From: Plakobranchus ocellatus
Lineage: Eukaryota > Mollusca > Gastropoda > Plakobranchidae
DNA length: 39,609 nucleotides
NCBI GenBank assembly: GCA_019648995.1
Contig: BLXT01004129.1
Location: 1,808,505-1,848,113, forward strand
Direction of reading: 5' to 3'
Part shown: positions 27,201 through 33,200 of the stretch, piece after piece
How positions within the stretch are numbered: position 1 is the first letter of the stretch
How the letters are laid out: each line of letters begins with the position of its first letter
The notes under the pieces: generated by a model
Seen by the model: only the letters and a program-made list of their open reading frames with translations
Database searches by the model: none
Told to the model about the DNA's origin: nothing
Position numbers and translations under genes: made by a program

Positions 27201-30200
27201 ACAATTTTTTAATCTTTTCTTACATAAAACAAAACTTTTACCTGTCAGCTCTACGATTAATAAAAAGTCAAATAATTTGACTCTCGACTGAGACACAAAA
27301 TATTGAAATTTGAAGAACTGAGACACTTCTGGAGCCTTTTTCTTAAATCTGCTCTTTGCACCACTAAGGGACTCATTTAGAAACTGAACTTGCAACATAG
27401 CCTTTCAACAGCCATCTGTACAGTTTTAAAAAATATAAAAACTTAGGACTTACCAAAAGATTTTGCCTCATAGTATGTCCTGGAAAACATTACGATAGTA
27501 ACATCATGGAGGCACTTCTGATCCTGTGGGCAACACAAAAAAAACATACAATGATAGAGTGAAGCGAATTTCTTTTCATCAAGCCAAGAATAAGAGTCTT
27601 GTCTGTAAGCGTTGGCAATCACAAACCTCATACTGCTCAATCTTTTGTGTGCATGCCAATACTTTCATCGCCTTGTTTGCCACCATCAACTTTATTATTA
27701 CATTGTCTCTGTCCATCGATTTCCTCTTCTCCTATTATCAATAACATTTTACAAAAGAGCACAAAATGAAAAAAATTAAAATAAAAAAAATAGTCTCTGG
27801 CGAGATAAAAAGTTTTTCCATGAAAAGAAATTGAGTTTCTTTACAATGAGACTTTGATCTCAATCCTATGACCATTTCTAAAGCAAAAATGCATTTTTCT
27901 GAAATACCTTCCACCGGGCAAAAAGGTCTGTCAAGAATCCATTGACAGCTTTCTCAAAATACAAGTCTCCATGCAAGTCAAAGTCCCACATCTCTGTACT
28001 CATCTGAATGAAAATCTGGACTACAGCAGTTGGGGAGCGAAACACAACCTAAAACAGGTAAAATTTTTAAACAGAGGAAAAACCTATAAATATTTTCAGT
28101 CATAACCAGAACACAATATCTGACTACTATTTCTACAAGGGAAGTTTTCAGACAAACCAAATATAAAACTGTGGTCCTATCTAGCCAAGCTACAAGGAAG
28201 AACTACATATTGTGCCAAATTGTCTTTAAACCTGTATTTAGTTTATCATTTGACAAATGCAAACTTTTCTAATTATTTACAGAAAGAGTAATTGTTTCAT
28301 CATTTTTTGTCAAACAATTATGGAGTGCTTTTTTTTTATTGCCAATAGATCCTTTCAAAATACATCAGGCTTTTAAAGCAATATGAGTATTTCTAAGATA
28401 TTCCCTGTGTCTACCCATCTTGTTCTCAAAATTAACATTTCCTCCTTTCTCAATCTTTCCCTCTCTAAATAAAGCTTGCCACAATGATGCTATCTACTTG
28501 CTGTTTTCTCATGCTTAACATTAAATAGTATCTAATGTGTAGGTGCCTTTCCTTCTCACCAACATAACATTGTTTGCTTTGACAAAAAAAATGTACAGAT
28601 GTATTTACCCTTGTATCTTCGGTGATGAGACCACTGGTAACATTGTCCCCTTTAGACCACAGCTCATGAACAGAAGCTCTGCGTTAAAATAAACAAAAAA
28701 TTGATTAGGTCAACAATTCACGACCAATAACAGTGAATAAAAGAAGGCAGGTTGCCTGACTTGTCATCCTATAAGAATCAGTAATTGACAAGCGATATCT
28801 CACATTTTTGTTTATGTGAGACAACAGGGGGTAAAACAGCCAAACACCCCCTGATCATGCTTCCACACAAGAGCCTATAATTTGATTTTTATTGACTCAA
28901 AAATTTAATAAAATACAATCTTCAAAACTGAATATTTTTAAACAGATTTGCGATAGGACTTGTATTTTGTGTTTAAAAAATTCTAAATCTAAGGTTATAC
29001 ATGTATAATACTCAAAATGAAAAAAAAAAATAAAAAAAAAATATTTATTGAATCAGTGTTTACTAGGTATATTCAATGACTGACTCATTGAAAAAAATCA
29101 TTTGGAAATCAATAAAAATTCATATTTACAAACAATATTTTGTTTAGTGTATTTTTAAATTAAGAATATCCTTTCCCTACTTTTGACAATTAACTTACCG
29201 CATCCCAGCAAATTCAATTGCTTTTTTAAGATAGACACATGTGTTCAACTGGAGAGTAAAAAAAAGAAAAGCAACATTTATTTAGTGAAAGATAAAATGT
29301 CTCATAAATTTCTTTACAGTTGCAGATGCATTCCCATTTCCAATTATTTTCCTAATCAGACTTGTGCCCACACTTGTGGTTGTATTCTATTTTAAATGTG
29401 CAAAAGCATAGGTAAACATGTTTCTCAACATATCTGCATATCATTGTAACTTGTGGATCTTTGCATGTCTCTATCTGTCAACCTCTTTGCACCAAGCCAA
29501 TTCTCCCTTTGTCTTACTTACTTTTTCATGTCCACCTGCACATATTATTTTATTTAAACATTCTCTGACTCCCTCCTCTCAATAAATTATTGACTTATGA
29601 ATAATCTTAGTTAATAGATAATAAATGTTTCACTACATGAATAAGTGAAAAAGGGCATCAGTAATACATTGGTTAGCAAACTCGCACTGAACTGTGCATG
29701 GGCCTTTTTGTTATGGTGTGGAAGCTTGCCATCTGCATCGGAACCTAATGGGCATAAAAAGTCTGAGATCACGCAGTTTTGACCAGATAAATATTACAAA
29801 CTAAATTAAGACTGATAAAAAAAGTACCAGCATCTTATTCATTCTCCACATGTCACTGCGGCCAAAGTACTGATCCTTGAAAAGTAGTTCCACAAGATCC
29901 AGACACACATTCTGCAGGAAAACAAACAGTACATTATTAACCTAAGAACCCACTCAAAAAGAGTTCATATAAATAAACATCTCTAAATAAATTACTTGAA
30001 TGCCCCAGTCCTCTTTTCTTTCCATAATTATCTAAACATGCGGCATTATATTTTTACAAAATGCATGTCATCAAGCTCTTTGAATGAATGGTCTTTGTTA
30101 TATTATGATCACGCCATAGTTTAAAAATTTATATAAAAAAGAACCCCTAGCAAAATTTTCAAAAAAAGCACATCTGTGAAAAAATCAGATTTTTAAAACA

Positions 30201-33200
30201 CAGTTTTCTTGGGTTAAAACATAGTATTAATTCTTAAGGATGTAACAAAATCATATGGAATGCATTTTGAGCATGAGTAAAATATTTAACTTAGTATTGT
30301 CTTAGGAAGGCATTGCTTTGAGTAAGACTGTATTTATAAAGCCTTGTCTTTAGGCTATTAAATAACGAGTCCAGATTTAAGTATTTTAAAAATTATAAAG
30401 GATTTTAGGCTACCATTTTAGGACAGTATTAACTCTTGATTGCTCTCAAAATGAATACATATAGACATGATGAAGATTTAAATTAATTTTCAAAATAAAC
30501 ACCTTTGGCTCCACTTTGTTGACAACTATTTTGCTATAAGGCCTGAGGCTGAAGGCAGTAGAAATACCCTGCTCAATACTGACAGCATCTTGAAAAAAAG
30601 AAAGAATTGACCATAATAAAGTCAATCATATAGCTTTGCTTGATAGACATAACATGACCGTTTTCATATTTTATGTACATAGAGATAGAAAACTGCTTAT
30701 AGAATGTGAGATAGTAGGCAATACAAACTTAATACAGCAAAGGTATTGCATTTAAATTTTTGGTTCAACAAAACTAAATTGGAAGCTTATGTATTGTAAA
30801 CGATGAGTCTAACAATTGAAGCGTTTCTTAGCATTTTTTAGAAGAAACCTCAAGTGCTGCATATCATAAAAATCAGAAAATTTAACTTCTTTCTGAATGA
30901 GCAAGTCTTGGGCTAATAATTTTTGCTTGTCAAGTACTCTGAAAAAAAAATAAAATAAAAAAGCTGAGCAGCAGCTAAGTTGAAATCAGTTTGGAAAGTT
31001 ATTTCCACTAAATGTTAATTTAATATTATTTTACTGTAAAAGATGTGGTTGAAAAGTATTTCTAGGGGAAAGAGGGGTGCCTGACTCAGTGTTGCAGTTT
31101 CCATTTTATTGCTAGTTTTTAAAGTCCATTTGAGTGAACAAAAAGTGCCCTTTTTAAATTTTTTTCTAAAAATTGATAAATTCGAAACGTTTATAAATGA
31201 AGCAAAAATTTGTCTTGATATCAAGACATTATTGATGTTATTGCTTAAAGGTCATGTGATTTAAAAAAAAAAAAAAAAATTTCTAGATTTCATGACATTT
31301 GGGTAGGATATAACATGCCTGACAAGGAATTGGCACTGATAATTTAAATATTGCATTGTGAAGATAGAAATATTACATGCGTGGAGGATTAATTTACTGA
31401 ATTGAAACTTCCAATCTGTTCACACAGAATCCACAGTACACATAGAAAAATGCTTTGATCTTAGACACAGAAATAAAAGGATAAGTTTCAGTTTTTCTTT
31501 GTCTTTTTTTCTATGTAACAGTTTATATAAAACATTCTTTAACAAAGTCATATTAATTATGGACTGAAACTAACATTGTAAATGTTCTCACACAGCATAA
31601 GACTCCTGACTATGAGAGAAAATGGGAGAATCTTGTAATATTACAAGCAGATGTGCAATAATATAGTATAAAGTACACACCTCGCTGTTGATAATCCTCA
31701 GGCAAGCACTTTACTTGCAGCAAGAGACGGCTGGAAATAGAAGTCCACATTATGCATCAGTCATTATCTGGTAACTCAATAATATTATAAGTATTAGGAA
31801 ATGTATAAGATTAATGGCAATTCATGCAGCATACCAATGGCACATTGGCTATAAAATGATAGCTCTGTCACTTTGCATAGTAAATATTATTTTTTCATGA
31901 TCTTGAAACAGTTAAGATTACGTTATGTGCAAATATGATAAGGAGCTGCAAAATTGTATTTATTGGCTGCAAAATAAGTTAAGCCATGTACAATTTCATT
32001 ATCAAAGTAAATTAAAACAGACCTCCATTCATCTTCTGGATGGTACAGCTCTACTACATCCCCTGCCTTCACATCAGGGAAGTCTTTTGCACAGAGCAAA
32101 ATGTCTTGATCTGGAAGAGTTCAACAGAGGAAAAAAAAAAACACTAATAAAGCTCAATTTATGTTGATTCCAGTCTAGATGGAGAAACCTTTTTGACAGT
32201 TCAACAAATTAAAAATCTACAGCTAATAAAACAGGAGCATAAAAATAATCTTGAAGCAGTTTTTATGATCTCTGAAAACTGTTCAAGCACCACGTTCATC
32301 TCTCTTCATGCATATTTTGGTGCTGTGAGCACAATCATAGTTGCCATTTCTTTCCTTCAAAATACAATGACTTGCAAGAACTTTTAAATTCATTTTTGTT
32401 TACTTTGACTGAATTGATTTTCTTATTGAAAAACAAGTTATAATATATCAAGGTAAACTGTACTTTCAAAATCAAAGTTATTTTCACTTTGAAACTTTTG
32501 AGAAAAATGAAAACCTTAGTTGAAATTTCAGATTATGAGGGCCAAGTTTTAGTTCATGAGCCCAAATTCAATACAGACTTTTCAAATATGAAAAGGACAA
32601 CTGGAGCAGAGGAAGTGTCTGTTAAAAATGGGATGTAATGAATGAAATAGACATTGATTTGTATCAAATCAGGTCTTCCTCTAATTAGGCCAAATAGAGA
32701 GGTGAAGCTGCATTATAATTAGTTAGTCTTTTGTGAGCAGAGTAAATCTTAATATCCCATTTTTGCACAAACAAATTTTGTTAAAAGTTTTATCACAGTA
32801 TGGAATGATCAAGTGTTTTATCACCTTTCTCACAATATGCCTTTTAGGATATTAATTTTCTAACATTTATTTTTTTTCTAGAATCAGAGCTTTTAGTACA
32901 AAAGGCATGTTGATGAAATATATATATAGCTGATCCTGTGTTGATTGGAATTAATTATGTGTAGTATTGAAGTGCTGTATGATCAAATCAGTACTTAGAA
33001 AACAAAGAGAAAACATACATGAATATTGATTAGATTGGACATGAAGAAGACTCTTGAACGTGAATTCAGAAAGCAGTCAGCAATCCCTTGGCACATTGAA
33101 AAAGCTGGAAAAGCACATTGCATGGATCTCTCATATGGCTCTACTAAAAATCAGCTTCCTTCTACTAACCTACACTCTCAAATGCAAATCTGGCGCCCCG

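Larger units (their letters stand above)
18961..32022 (-). other. DEPDC5 introns 2-16
   Basis: Fifteen introns of about 0.3-1.2 kb separate exons 2 to 17. They are AT-rich with many poly-A/T runs (for example about 26397-26415, 27000-27010 and 31261-31279). No nested gene, structural RNA or intact transposon recognised. A tRNA-like head near 29668 is noted under findings. Confidence 0.6.

Noticed and set aside
27526..27744. Plus-strand 72-codon frame next to exon 9
   Set aside because: Lies in intron 8, antisense to the gene, with no family resemblance or conserved motif.
29828..29911. Apparent frameshift in exon 5 in a run of Ts
   Set aside because: This was a miscount across a line break. 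The exon is exactly 84 nt and open in frame.
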